A DNA stretch of 64,000 nt from Magnaporthiopsis rhizophila (lineage: Eukaryota; Ascomycota; Sordariomycetes; Magnaporthales; Magnaporthaceae), in NCBI GenBank assembly GCA_003049465.1, contig PYSS01000012.1, forward strand, positions 62,001 through 126,000, in the 5' to 3' direction. The notes beneath the pieces are model-generated. The model saw only the letters and a program-made list of their open reading frames with translations. It was not told the DNA's origin and ran no database searches. Position 1 is the stretch's first letter. Each line of letters begins with the position of its first letter. Below are positions 41,016-52,396 of this stretch, in pieces. The position numbers and the translations under genes were made by a program.

Positions 41016-43073
41016 TCATTCCCACTCAAACCGCTGGCTGGGATAGCCAGACCTGCTCCCATGCTGCGTTGTCGGGACGCTGCTCGCCGAATCGTTCCGC
41101 CCAGACGACGACTGAGCCTCGGTCCTATCCACCTGTCGCCGCCATGAAGGGTCTCGAGGCAGGCCGTCGGCCTCTAGCTGCCAGTTCCCATATCCGTGTC
41201 TAGGTGGGGCCTGTGGTAGTGTGTATTGCTGCCGTTGCTGTTGATAGTCGTGCTGCTGGTGCTGGTAGTCAGGGTGCTGCGGCGACGACGTGTATTGCTG
41301 TTGCTCATGCCACGTCCTCGCCGGCTGTCCGTAGCCGTGCGGCTGGCCTGCCTCGGCAGCGTACCCTATTGGCCCTCCCATGCTATAAGCCCCCGACGTA
41401 GATGCGCCGCCCTGCGATGAGGACGAGGATTCGAAAGCCGCAGCAGCGGCGGCGGCCGCCATGTCTGGGTGCGGTCTGCCATCCTCAGGGGCCTTGCCGA
41501 GCCGAGCCCACTTCAGTGCCGCCTGGTTGTCGGGGCCGAGGTAGGGCGTATCGCCGGCCTTGGGGTCCCAGATCGGAAGCCCATCTGGCGGCTGGGACTC
41601 GCCAGACGGGTTTCCCCGGCTGTACGAGGCGAAGTTGCCGTTGATCCCCACAAGCGCCCAGGCAAACACGGCGACGTCCCTTATCGCCCCCATGAACTGG
41701 TCCATCGGGGGCCCGCCCGTGTCCTTGACGGCTTCGCGGAGCGGCATATACTGCGGCATGAGTGGTGGCCGGAAGACGTAGAGCATCTCCGGCGGCAGTT
41801 CCGCGTGGGTCTGAGGGCGTATCACCTCACGGCCCCAGGGTGCAGCGAACATTCCACGGTCCTGTGTAAGATTGTGGGCGGCGTGTGGCACCTGCGGAGG
41901 ATGTGGTGCCGGGATCGGAGGACGGGCCTTGCGCAGCACGACAACCAGACCATCCGAGGTGCACGACACAACAGCCTCGAGCTCGATACCGCCGCCCTGC
42001 TGCCTCCGCCGTCCTCCCCGGCGTCCGGCCGGGGCCCTCCTCCTTGGCACGGCCGGTGGCTGTGCGACTTCCCGTGAACCACTAGGGCCGCTGGGGCCGT
42101 GCGAGTCAACCTCCATCTCGGTAGAGAGTTGGACCCCACCGTTTTCGGAGTCACTGTCGTCATCCTGGTCCTCTCCATCTTCGTCCCCATCCTCATCCAT
42201 CATGTCACCTTGGCCCCTCGGGTCCCGAAACCAGAAGCGCAGGTAGGCAATCGAGTCGTTGGCCTTCGCGCTCTCGAGGCACCTCACCGCCTCGGGCAGG
42301 CAGTTCTCCTGAATACAGCCGTAAAAGCTTGTGTTCTTGATATCATCGGGCGCTATGCCCACGATTGTCGAGACGGCGTTTGTGGCGTACATGATATTGA
42401 GGCTGCGTGTGAAGCGGTTTAGGATGAGCGCCGCCCTTGGTTCTCGCTCCATGGCTGGCATCCGGAACTTGGGCGACAGGTGCTCCAGCATGTGGTATCG
42501 TGGGTCTCTCGGCGAGCATGAGAATATCCGTCGAATCTGAGGTGCCTCAAGAGCCCTCCCTGTCAAGCCACATATTAGAATCTGACTTTGTGGGCGACAG
42601 GGAACCAAAAAAAAAAAAAAGTCGACTAACTTACTCTCGCTTTTGACGCCGCGACGGTAGAGGCTGATGCAAGCTACCAAGACATCGTGGACGATTGTAA
42701 AGCAGCACTCGCAGCTGATCCACCGGCCATCACGGCCCCTGATCCGTGCATAATGAAGAACCGCGGCCTTGTCGAGCAGAACCCCACGGCTGTGGACGGA
42801 ACGTGCAAAAGGGACTTCGTCCGGGTGGAAGTAGTCGAATGACGACCTTCCAAACACGTCCTCCGGCTGATATCCTAATATGTCCACGATGGAGTCGGAG
42901 GCGAACAGGATATTGGCATCCGGTGTAAGATCTGAGAATCAAGGCGCCGAGACAGAGTCAGCAAAGGAACCTGCAATTCCCTGACGTTGTCTTTCTCTTC
43001 TCCTTCCAAGGCATGACACAAAAGACCCCAGCTGAGTGGACTCACTATGAATTGTCATGAATGTCTGCTCCAT
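41016..43073 (-). CDS. PAS-domain protein, about 622 aa, three exons
   Basis: A putative sensor or signalling protein. Exons: 43046-43073 (28 nt), 42635-42931, 41016-42559, with donors GTGAGT and GTAAGT and phase 1 throughout. The joins rebuild MEQTFMTIHNLTPDANILFAS and KSERRALEAPQIRRIFSC. A PAS domain fills about residues 5-105: SIVDILGYQPEDVFGRSSFDYFHPDE, VLHYARIRGRDGRWISCECCFTIVHD, VLVACISLYRRG. A second PAS-like block (residues about 150-230: LNRFTRSLNIMYATNAVSTIVGI...YGCI) may exist. The C-terminal half is acidic, then Gly/Arg-rich, then Gln/Tyr-rich and disordered. No kinase, zinc finger or membrane segment is visible. The proteins I recall with this exact N-terminus are conserved in filamentous ascomycetes but poorly characterised. 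Confidence 0.88.
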
Positions 43074-46000
43074 TGTGGGATCGTGAGATGGTGGCTGCAG
43101 CCACTATCGACGTCGATTATAGATTGGCCTATCACAGGTCCTTCCCGTTTTGATCCCCAACACAACCTCGAAGAACCGAAGGGGCAAAAAGACTGGTCAG
43201 AGCATACGATAGGTCTGGGAGAGGGGCGACAGGTCCTAGGATGGATTCGCGCTCCCTCCTTCGAACCGGTGGTCGACAAGCAAGACCTGGCGCACCTCAG
43301 ACGAAACCGCACATTCGTCAAGGTTTAGTATCCCCGACACTCCAGCAGCCTTGGATCAGTGGGCTATGGTGGACACACACTGTTGATGCCACCCAGGATG
43401 CTGGGAATATGGATAGAAGAGCCCGAGACGTGCGTAAAAGTGGACCTTGTCCTTGTCTTCCCTGTTTCTCGTGCGGATTGCCGAGCACTGGTGTGCAATC
43501 CGTGCCTCCGCCTGTGGAAGGCCGGGGAGGGGAGTCAGGGCCGACGGCGTACGTGCGCGTTTCCGGACCAGTCCGCGAGGTCCCAGAGGGAGCGGTAAGC
43601 GAGGGAGGACGATGGGACGGCTGAGTGCGTCCCCCTCGTTCGCCAACCGAGGCCCAGTGTCGCACACAGATCCCGCCTGGTGCTCTATTGGGACGGGGGT
43701 GTTCTGGCCGTTCGGTAGAGTTTCTGAGACACGTCCCACGCGACGGCAGGAGATGGCTTTCTTTCCTTGGTTGGCAAACACAACGTTGTACGGCCGGTCG
43801 TTATCCTTCTTTCTGGGACCAACCACTGTCCGACACGAATTGGTATCAGAAGACGAAGAACCAGAGTGCCGGGATGCGGACGACAGGAGCGGCTTGTCAG
43901 TCAATGGATGGATAGGTACGTCTGCATGTACTGCTATGTCTGAGAAACGAGTCGGCGAAGGCTGCTTGCTGGATGTTGCTTTGCTCGGCGAACGCGAGCA
44001 CCACTGCCCAGAAGCAGGAAAGGACGCGATACTGAGGAGACGAAGAACGAAAGCAGGGGGCGGGTCTAGGATTAGCAGGTAGGCTATGTTGGTATTATTG
44101 AAAGAACGCGCGACAGCAGAGACTTGTCGTAATATCTTCGCTTACACCCAAAGACGGGAGGCGTCTTTATGTTGGGATGGCCGCGGCAGACGGCGTCGAG
44201 GTTGGGGTAGGTGGTATTATCGCAGATCAAACCAAGGCTCCAGCTTTTTGGTGGCTCTGGGCTTGCATCCATCCAACCCTCGAGCCAGCAGCGGGCCCTG
44301 GCTGTCTCACACAAAGCCCGAAAACCCCGGGTCCAGCCAGGAGCGACCGGTTCTCAGTCCAGCAGACGAGAGGATGGAGACAGACGCGAGCTGATGGTCC
44401 CTCAGGGATGCGACGTGGAGCAATGCCCCAGACAAGACGGGATTTGACGAGGGTGGGAAAACAACAGCGATACGATTTGTTTGCGGCCAGCAATCATCAG
44501 AGCAAGTACCGCATGGCACCTGCGTCGTCTTTCCGCCCAGCAATGCACGAGCCACTGTAATTCGGCGTGCCATGGATATCAGCCTGGTCAGGTCTCTTCC
44601 GTGTTTGCTTGGCCGCCTTCGTGTCCAGCTACAGCTCGTCGACAGGGATGTGCCATTTCAGCTTTCATTGTGGCTCTCGGGCAATTTATGTCATGGTGAG
44701 TGTGTTGCATCATTTGATGCCGACCCCGCTCTCGGGGCTTTTGGGGGCCGTGTTGTGTTGGAGGTGTGAAGGTGTTGATGACCCAAGAAATGAAAAGTGA
44801 TGAATGGAAGAATAAGGCAGGACAAAAGAAGAGGCCCCCACGCACCTGGCTGTTTGATGAGGTAACAGTGACCGAAAGAAATTACTGCTCACGTCCCCCC
44901 AGACCTAATGCAAGACAGAAGACAAGATGGGAAGCTCGTGTGCTCGCACGGTGGCTCGCCCTCGCACGCAGCCCAATGCCGGGTGGTAACCAAGATGTAG
45001 AGCTGCCAGTATGTAGGATGCCCTGAAATGTCGTCGGGCGGAGCTCCTTCTCTAGGAGAAGCTTGCGAGCCAAGCCATCAATCCGGGGTCTCAAATAACG
45101 GGGCCAGCGGCTTTCCTTCTACATTCAGCGACCATGAAATCCATTTGGAAGGTGCACGCTAGGTAGGTGGGGTTCGGCGGGCACAATCGAACCGCTGCGT
45201 TGGGCGTTGTGAATTAAACAGACAGCCGGGAATGTTGGGGCGACAGTCCCCGTTGGCCCGGGCGCTGCGATGGCACTGCGCAAGTCCACCTAGGTTTGCA
45301 AGGAGCAGGGATGCCAGGACAGGATCCGCCAGCCGAGGCTTGGGCATGGCACCCCACCCATGGCATTGGCAATGCCTGCCGTCTTCGGCCGTCGTGAATT
45401 CCCATCCTCACTTTTCCTCACCACATCCACCCCTGGAGTTGCCCCTAGTGTAATGGAGCTGTTTGCCCAAACGAATGTTACCGTGGGCCAGGTTCGTCTT
45501 GTCTTATCCACCGGGACTTTTGCTGCTGTGGGGTACCTTGACGGCTCTGGGGTGCTGCTTCGGCACCGAGCAAGCCTCCAAAGGCCAACGAAGTCACAGT
45601 CTTCACTCATCCAGCAAACGAAAAGGAAAACGACAAAAACGGCTATCAGGCCCAGGATACCAAGCCACAACCCCACGATCTCGAGCAGCTCCGTTGGAAA
45701 GCACACATCGACGGCGGTTCATTGGCGCCAGCGACCTGATGACACACCAAACCCATGCTCGAAAATCGTCATCACTCTACCTAGGTAGGTAGGTAGGTAT
45801 TCATCTGTGCGACCATACCTTTCGGCTCCGGGCTCCGGGCTCTGCTGGGATCAACCTGCTGCTGCGCGTCTGCCTGACCATAACAACATCATCGACGTCG
45901 GCAGCACAGCTCCTGCTGCCAGCCATGTCAATCTCCGCCACCGATGGAACGTTTAGCAGATGGGGATCCATCAAGTTTGATTATTTTTGATCGTCGATGA

Positions 46001-46870
46001 CGGGCCAGGGATTTGCCCCTGACGTGAATTCCATCCGAGCTTGCCGGCAGAATCACCACCACCCGACAGAATATAGCCGACTGCTTACACGTCTATCAGG
46101 GTATGTATCACAAGCATTCAGTCAGCAGCAGGCCCGTCGCCGTGGGTGCTGTCGCTCATGTTGTGGTCAAAGCGGCTAGAGAGAGATCCTGTATGCCTCT
46201 CACCTTGAATCTGCGTCGCTCTCCTCGCCCTTCCGTTCTCCTAATTAATTTCATTTTAGCTTCCCCAATGCTGTTGAGGCCCATCTCGTCAGTTGTCTAT
46301 CATCTGCTGGGTTTGTACAACCAGGAATAGCTTCCCCAGAAGACGCAGCAAACAGGCAAACAAAACAATGGCATCCATATAAAATAGCAAACCCGCGAGC
46401 TCGTCTTTGGACATGCATCACGATCCTCGTATATTGCCCGTGCATATAAATAATCTCGGTTCATCATCATTTATTCTCTGGGTTCTCCGGCAGATCCCGC
46501 GTCAATTTACTCCATCGACCATCCTCATCGTGCATAGCACCCGTAGCGCAACCGTAGAGGCAGCACTGCAACCGCTCCTGGTTGGACTTTGAAAAGAAAC
46601 AACCGGCGGGTCAAGAATCTTTGGTAGCTACCTTACCTACCGCACGCATTGGCTGCCTGGAAGTACCATAATACGGTATGCTGTGCGGGGATTAGCCAGC
46701 GCCGGCCGTGTGTCCCGGCGGCAGCAGCTTCTTGCAGGAGGCCAAACCCAGGAGGGCCGTCGGCGCGGAGCGGCGCCGTAAAGTGTTCAACACGCCGCAG
46801 AGTCGCGCCGTCAAAAAGCGGGGCACAAGCGCTCCAAACGGCGACAGGCCCCACCCACCAATGCCTTCTA
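43074..46870. other. 3.8-kb region without a recognisable gene
   Basis: Lies between the divergent PAS gene and EED. All frames are short, lack family signatures and overlap one another on both strands. It contains a CTAGGTAGGTAGGTAGGTAT tract (about 45781-45800) and a GGCTCCG tandem near 45829-45842. It may be a long regulatory region, hold non-coding transcripts, or carry an unrecognised multi-exon gene. Confidence 0.5.
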
Positions 46871-49406
46871 ATGGGAGAGCCGCCGGAGGGGGCAGCCCTA
46901 CCCATCCCAGTCCGCAGCAAAGACGGGGCCAAAGGAAAGGGACGCGACCCCAACGCGGCAGCCGCAGCACAAGGAGCGATGCCTGCAGCCGACGTGCCCG
47001 ACGAGTGGGAGCTCCCCAAGTTGCGTGCTTCGTTTGGGTTTGAGGTGAGTATCTCGTGCCCGAGTTTGCTTGCTACATCAACCACCAACAAAGTGCAGGC
47101 CATCAGGCTGACCTTTGCTTCGTTTGCCCTCTCCTTGTCCGTAGGACGACCACCATCTGCTAGACGACGACAGTCGTGATTCGGGAGGTCAGTTCCGCTG
47201 CAATAGACTTCTCAACTCCCACAATTCCAACAAACTAACCCAAACAACCGTTGCTTTGTTATCTGCTACAGAGTTCTTTGATGTGAAATTCTACCCGTAC
47301 AACCCGCCAGGCTCGCCTCCCATTTTTGCGGCTGTCAGCAAGAAACATGTGAGTAGGGTCTGACGCCATACCGAATCGAACTGGCCCACCCCCGGGGAAA
47401 ACAATGCAACGTTAAACTCACAAGGCTGCGGGTTCACCTACCCCAGGCTGTTCTCTGCCGCATCACTCCCACCACTGACAAGGAAACGAATCCATGCGAG
47501 ATCATCAAAGTCATCAGAGATGACGATGTGAGTCTGAAAATTACAATTTCTGATCTTTTGATCTTCGGTATTCCCCAGAAACCTTGACTTGCTGACTTGG
47601 TACTTGGGCCACAACAGAACGGAGTCGTGAACTGTTCGTGCACGTGGACCAAAGATGCCGTCACCGAGGCTCCGTACCTGGCCATCAGTGGCAGGGACCG
47701 CAAGGTCAAAGTCTACGACGTTGTGAAAGGGACTCTGTTCAAGGTGAGCTCGCATGCGAATCCCGAGGGTGGATAGCAGCTAACTTGTCCGGCCATTGTA
47801 TTTGTGGCTGGCTTTAGACACTCGTTGGCCACGGAGGTGTAAGTCTAGCGCAATAGCACGGGAAACTTCTATAGACATATTCTAACACCACACTAGGAAA
47901 TCAACGATCTCGCTACTTCGCCCGACAATCCTCTTATCATAGCATCAGCCTCGGACGATACCACTGTCCGCATCTGGAGTTTAGATCCCGTCCATGCGAA
48001 GCAGCCATGTGTGTGCATTCTTGGAGGCGAAGGTCACTCGTGGAATCTTCTCAGCGTGGTCAGTAGCTTGGAACTAGGCTTGTTTCTCTAGTCATCTCGA
48101 AGAGCGTCCTATGCTGACAAGACCAATATCCAGGCATTTCACCAAACCGGGAGATATGTCCTCTCTGCGGGCCACGACACGACAGTCAATCTGGTATGCA
48201 GATGTAAAACGCTGCGAACTTCGCCCCTGCCCTGATCTCGATCACACTGTATTGACAGCAATGTCCAGTGGACTCTGCCAGATCTTCCCAAAGAACACGT
48301 GGACCAGCCGATCGTCAACTACTATCCGCACTTTTCGACTTCAGAGTTGCACACTGGACTGGTTGACTGGTATGTTTTTTGAATTCGTCACTTGTGTTTT
48401 CTTCTGGCGAAAGTGAGCCAGCGACGGGCACCATCCGGAACGACGAGACGTTGACGCAAGAAACAACATCCCAAACCCAAACAGCGTTGCTTTTTACGGA
48501 GACATGATTCTCTCAAAGGCCTGCCACGAGGACACAATCGTCCTCTGGCGGGTCGAGGGCTTCAGCTCGCAAGACCCGCCACCGCCGGCCTCGGACGCGC
48601 CTACGAATCACGACCCGGCCAGGCTGACGCGCTCGTCTTTTGTGCCGCCCTCGGCCAACCCGCAGACGTGCGCGGCCGCGTACACGCGGCTGCTCAAGTT
48701 TTCCATCAAGGGTTGTGGGCACCAGTTCTTTATGCGCTTCAGCATGCTGCAGACCAAGGGGATGCACCCCATCCTCGCCTTCTGCGACACGGCCTCCAAG
48801 ATCATGTTCTGGGACATGGCCCGGTTCACGGGCTACGCCGACTTCGTCCGCGAGGTCACGGACCCGGACCCGGAACAGCGGCGCGCCCGCGCGGCCGGCG
48901 GCCCCCTCCCCCGCAGGCCGCACTGGCTCGAGCCCATCCGTCAACGTAAGAAGGTCGGGGCCGGCGCCGCGCCCGCCGTGAGCAGGATGCGGACCGAGAC
49001 CTCGGGCACGGATAGGGAGCTGCGCCGCGAGACGTCCAGGGCCACCACGTCTACGCCCGACGCCGAGGCCGTCGGCGGCGGCGGCGGCCCGTCCGCTGCT
49101 CCTGCTGCTGCTGGCTCCTCGGAGCCGGCCGATCCGCTCGACGCGTTTGGTACCAAGGAGGCCAGGGCCGAGCAGTGGGAGTCGCGCTACGACGTCAGCG
49201 ACCCGCAGGCCGTCATCAGGCCCCACCGGATCGAGCAGATGAGCAACAGCAAGGTTGGGTTCCTGGGCCGGCAGGTGGCCTGGAGCGTCGACGGTGCCTG
49301 GTGCGTCGTCGTGGGGAGTGGCAACCTCGCCCTGATCTTGCAGCGGTGGCACGGCGGCGAGTCGACGCCTGCGCCTGACCGTCGTGGTACCCCCCAGACC
49401 TCCTAG
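46871..49406 (+). CDS. Polycomb PRC2 subunit EED (WD40), about 588 aa, ten exons
   Basis: WD40 propeller that binds trimethyl-Lys27 histone H3 and activates the H3K27 methyltransferase of PRC2 in facultative heterochromatin. Exons: 46871-47044, 47145-47187, 47272-47348, 47447-47527, 47618-47743, 47818-47838 (21 nt), 47897-48058, 48134-48193, 48269-48369, 48485-49406. All donors and acceptors are canonical and phases agree. Landmarks: FFDVKFYPYNPPGSPPIFAAV, CSCTWTKD, YLAISGRDRKVKVYDV, TLVGHGGEINDLATSP, LIIASASDDTTVRIWSL, GHSWNLLSVAFHQTGRYVLSAGHDTTVNLW, LVDCVAFYGDMILSKA, and VAWSVDGAWCVVVG near the end. The Ala/Gly/Arg-rich insert between the last blades is poorly conserved. The 21-nt exon encodes TLVGHGG. 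Confidence 0.95.
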
Positions 49407-49540
49407 AAGTAGACGTACTGAGGACGAGGGAACCTGAACCACACTCTGAGAAGACGCCTGCCGGTGGGTCCGGTCGTTTCGTGCTTGTTTTGCATTTCCG
49501 AGCCTGGATACATCCGGCACCTAGACAGATAGACTAGCCC
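49407..49540. other. Short convergent spacer
   Basis: Only 134 bases separate the stop codons of EED and the Rrn11-like gene, so their 3' UTRs probably overlap. Confidence 0.5.
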
Positions 49541-50896
49541 CTACCGGCGGCCCCTTATGGGCAACGAAGAAGACAAGGTGCCAAAGTTGATAATGCTGCT
49601 GCTGCCATCGTCATCCTCTGCATCGCCGTGCGTGACAAAATCCCTAATCCAGTCCTCGACCTCACCACCATCCTCTAGTATCTTGGAAAACCGCCTCCTG
49701 GCCCGCTCTCTCTCCGTGTCCCGCTGCGTCCTGGCCTCGTGGAGCTCCACGTTGTGGCCGCCGCCATCCTCGGCTCGTCTCGGGGGCACGACGAGGTCGC
49801 CCATGTAGAGCGCGACCATGCCGCGCAGGCGCAGCAGCTCGTGGCTGACAGAGTACGGCGGCCCGACCATCAGGTCGTCCATGGTCCGGGCGACCTCGCG
49901 CATCTGCCGCAGCGCGTCGCGCCGGAGCTGGTCCCTAGCCGCGCGGCGGCGCTCGGCTCTGGCCACGGCGGCGGCGGCGTGCCGGTTGTTGCGCCTGGCC
50001 CCGGCGCTGTTGTCGTCGTCGTCGTCGTCCTCGTCCATGTGCTCGCCGCCGCTCCATCCTTCCTCGGTGCTGTCCTCCTCGGTGTCGTCCTCCTCGGCCT
50101 CGTCCATCTCCAGGCGGCGCAGGGCGCGCACGTGCTCGATATACGTATTGTACAGCTCGCAGCCCAGCAGGGCGGGCCAAAAGTCGAGCGCGGACACGGC
50201 GCGCGGGTTGAACTTGTTGTAAGGGTACTGGTGGATCAGCGCCGTGAAGAAGTCCCTGACGGCCGGCATGTTGGCCGCGCGGCCCCAGCGTCGGGACAGC
50301 AGCGGCACATCATCGCTTCTCTCGTCCGGCTTGTCCTCGCCCTGCCGCATCAAGATCTCGGCCCCGACGGCCCAGTAGCTACTCCTACGCAGGTCGACGG
50401 GCCGACCCCAGACCTCGGAGCGCACCAGCAGCCCGTACGCGCGGCTCGCGCGCGCCACGTCGCCCTCCTCGAGCGCGCGGTGCATCACCGCCGTCAGCGC
50501 CCCGAGGTGCCGGTCCGCGCGCTCCGCCCTGCTGTGCTGCTGCCTCTGCCTGCCGCGGGCCGCGCTGCCGTCGTTCTCGCCATCGTCTGCGCCTTCCGTG
50601 TCCCACCCGCCGCCGTCGTCAGCGACAACCTGGCGACCCGGCGGCGGGGACGGCGGCAGCGGGCGATGCGGGAACTGCGCGACCGAGGTGGACGGCAGCA
50701 GGTCCGCGTCGCTGTGGCCCGCGACGTGGAGCTGGCGGAGGGTGGCGGGCGTGTACGAGAGCGGGTTGATGGCGCCGCCGCCGCCGCTTCCCTCGACCGA
50801 GATGCTGCTGCTGGGGACTGCCGAGCCTGAGCGTTTGCGCTTGTGAGAAGACCCGCGGGGAGTGTGGGCGAAGGCAGGTGGATTTATCTGCACCAT
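49541..50896 (-). CDS. Probable RNA polymerase I-specific initiation factor Rrn11, 451 aa
   Basis: Predicted component of the core factor that recruits RNA polymerase I to rDNA promoters. It is a single exon. The N-terminus (HKRKRSGSAVPSSS) is basic. The segments LRQLHVAGHSDADLLPS, FPHRPLPPSPPP, DRHLGALTAVMHRALEEGDVARASRAYGLLVRSEV and YWAVGAEILMR resemble the fungal Rrn11 domain with its helical-repeat start, as I recall it. Then HQYPYNKFNPRAVSALDFWPALLGCELYNTYIEHVRAL follows, an acidic stretch with Asp and Glu runs, and an Arg-rich helical C-terminus ending in EDWIRDFVTHGDAEDDD. Length is compatible. The assignment rests on motif memory and is moderate; the existence of the gene is firm. Confidence 0.72.
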   Translation of the reverse strand: MVQINPPAFAHTPRGSSHKRKRSGSAVPSSSISVEGSGGGGAINPLSYTPATLRQLHVAGHSDADLLPSTSVAQFPHRPLPPSPPPGRQVVADDGGGWDTEGADDGENDGSAARGRQRQQHSRAERADRHLGALTAVMHRALEEGDVARASRAYGLLVRSEVWGRPVDLRRSSYWAVGAEILMRQGEDKPDERSDDVPLLSRRWGRAANMPAVRDFFTALIHQYPYNKFNPRAVSALDFWPALLGCELYNTYIEHVRALRRLEMDEAEEDDTEEDSTEEGWSGGEHMDEDDDDDDNSAGARRNNRHAAAAVARAERRRAARDQLRRDALRQMREVARTMDDLMVGPPYSVSHELLRLRGMVALYMGDLVVPPRRAEDGGGHNVELHEARTQRDTERERARRRFSKILEDGGEVEDWIRDFVTHGDAEDDDGSSSIINFGTLSSSLPIRGRR

Positions 50897-51421
50897 TATG
50901 CGGGTGTGGTGAGGAATTGAGGGTGGCTCGAGACTTTTTGGAAATTTGCAGCAGCCTTCCTGAGAAGCTGCCTTCCGGCCCTTAGTAAAAGAGAAATCGA
51001 CGCAAACAAGAATTATCAGCCGCCCGATGATTTGTTTTCATGTGCTACATAAAGGATATTTGTCTACGCCAACTCTTTTGTTCCTTTTTTTTTCTCTTCT
51101 TTTCTTGGCTTCAACCAATCCCATGTATTCCAGTATCCCCGGATGCCCCCAGCCCAAAGCAACATTTGGCCAAGATTTCCCTGCCGACGATCGGCGATAG
51201 TCAGGTCACACCTACACCTCTAGCGGACGTCGTTGACATTGGTTTGCGCTGCACGTGCCCCGCAGGAGCGCTGTTTGCCTCCTTATAACCCGTCCGGACC
51301 TCGGCCCCTATGTACATCGCCGCTTGTCTCATTCTACCGTACAGCACGAACGTTCCCGCTGGCATTTCCAATGAGATCCCACGTCTGCACCAATACGAAA
51401 CACCCGTCATGCGACTGCTGA
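50897..51421. other. Intergenic region
   Basis: Promoter of the Rrn11-like gene and 3' flank of the complex I gene. No gene is recognised. Confidence 0.5.
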
Positions 51422-51493
51422 CTAGGTCTTCCGCTGAAAATAAATCCACTGGCCCTCGGCGGGCTGCTCATCTAAGCTCTCCCATCTAGAGTC

Positions 51494-51531
<38 letters not shown>

Positions 51532-51558
51532 NNNNNNNNNNNNNNNNNNNNNNNNNNN

Positions 51559-51589
<31 letters not shown>

Positions 51590-52396
51590 TATGCTGCCAC
51601 AGCCGGTCGGTACGTATGCTAGGACAAAGACTTACACCTTGGCCTGGGCCATGGTAGTGACCAACTTCAGCTCGCCCTCGGCAACCTGAACAACCTCCTC
51701 AATAAGACCAGCCCCGATCTTGTTCTCGATCTCCTCGATCCTGCATCGCAGCAAACCAGGATTAGCATCCGACGGCCGAGTTGTGCGGGGCATGAATGCA
51801 TATGCCAGGCGTGCGGGAGTGCAGCCTTACTGATCCGCGGTAAGCTGCGGCTCAGGCTCCCACGTAGTCTGGGCGGCAGGGCTGTCGTGGGGCTTCCTGG
51901 TGAATATGACAGCTTGCTCGGCACGCTCCTCCTCGGTCCTGGAGCCCTCCAGCTCGGGGCCCTCGTTGATCTCGCCATCCCACTCCTGTTCGCGGACGTC
52001 GCGCTCGCGCGGCATGCGGCGAACCAGGTAGCTAGCGCCGTTCCTCTCGACGCGGGTCATGCTGCCACCGTCTACACGACCCTTCGCGGCCGAGGCCTCG
52101 AAGCGGGCCGGGTCCTCGGCAACGATCTTTTGCGCGCGGGCCAGCCACTCGGCGTGGCCGGGCGGGACGGCGGCCTCGACGATGGCCATGCGGTGCTTGG
52201 TCAGGGCCTCGACGGACTGGCGGTAGACCGAGTGCTCGGGCACGGCCTTGAGTTGCTCCAGGGTGCTCGAGTACAGGTAGAGGAGGGTGGCGCGCGGCGA
52301 GCCGTGGGTGCGCAGGCCCGTCAGGCCCGTCGGGATGCCGGGCTCGAGGTAGCGTGCCGGCTTGACGCTGGCGAGTCGTTGTATCGTCCGGCGCAT
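51422..52396 (-). CDS. Mitochondrial complex I subunit, NDUFA5/B13 family (29.9-kDa-type), about 244 aa, three exons
   Basis: Accessory subunit of the peripheral arm of NADH:ubiquinone oxidoreductase. Exons: 51831-52396, 51636-51740, 51422-51485. Donors are GTAAGG and GTAAGT, both phase 2. The last exon gives VWESLDEQPAEGQWIYFQRKT, a close match to the family's invariant C-terminus, and confirms an intron (51486-51635) that contains a poly-T tract and an N gap. The N-terminus (MRRTIQRLASVKPARYLEPG) is Arg-rich and suits a mitochondrial presequence or the short leader of this family. Then come TGLTGLRTHGSPRATLLYLYSSTLE and EALTKHRMAIVE, classic for B13 proteins. The gene is easy to truncate in automated annotation because of the gap. 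Confidence 0.95.
51498..51587. repeat. Poly-T tract with a 27-base N gap
   Basis: T from 51498, N from 51532 to 51558, then T to 51587. It lies inside the second intron of the complex I gene. The real length of the homopolymer, and hence of the intron, is unknown. Confidence 0.95.

Noticed and set aside
45165..45195. Possible tRNA T-arm (GGTTCGATTG on the minus strand)
   Set aside because: The flanking bases do not pair and no cloverleaf is possible.
45351..45365. Second copy of the MITE end (GCACCCCACCCATGG)
   Set aside because: Only 13 bases match before divergence, with no partner repeat nearby; likely chance.
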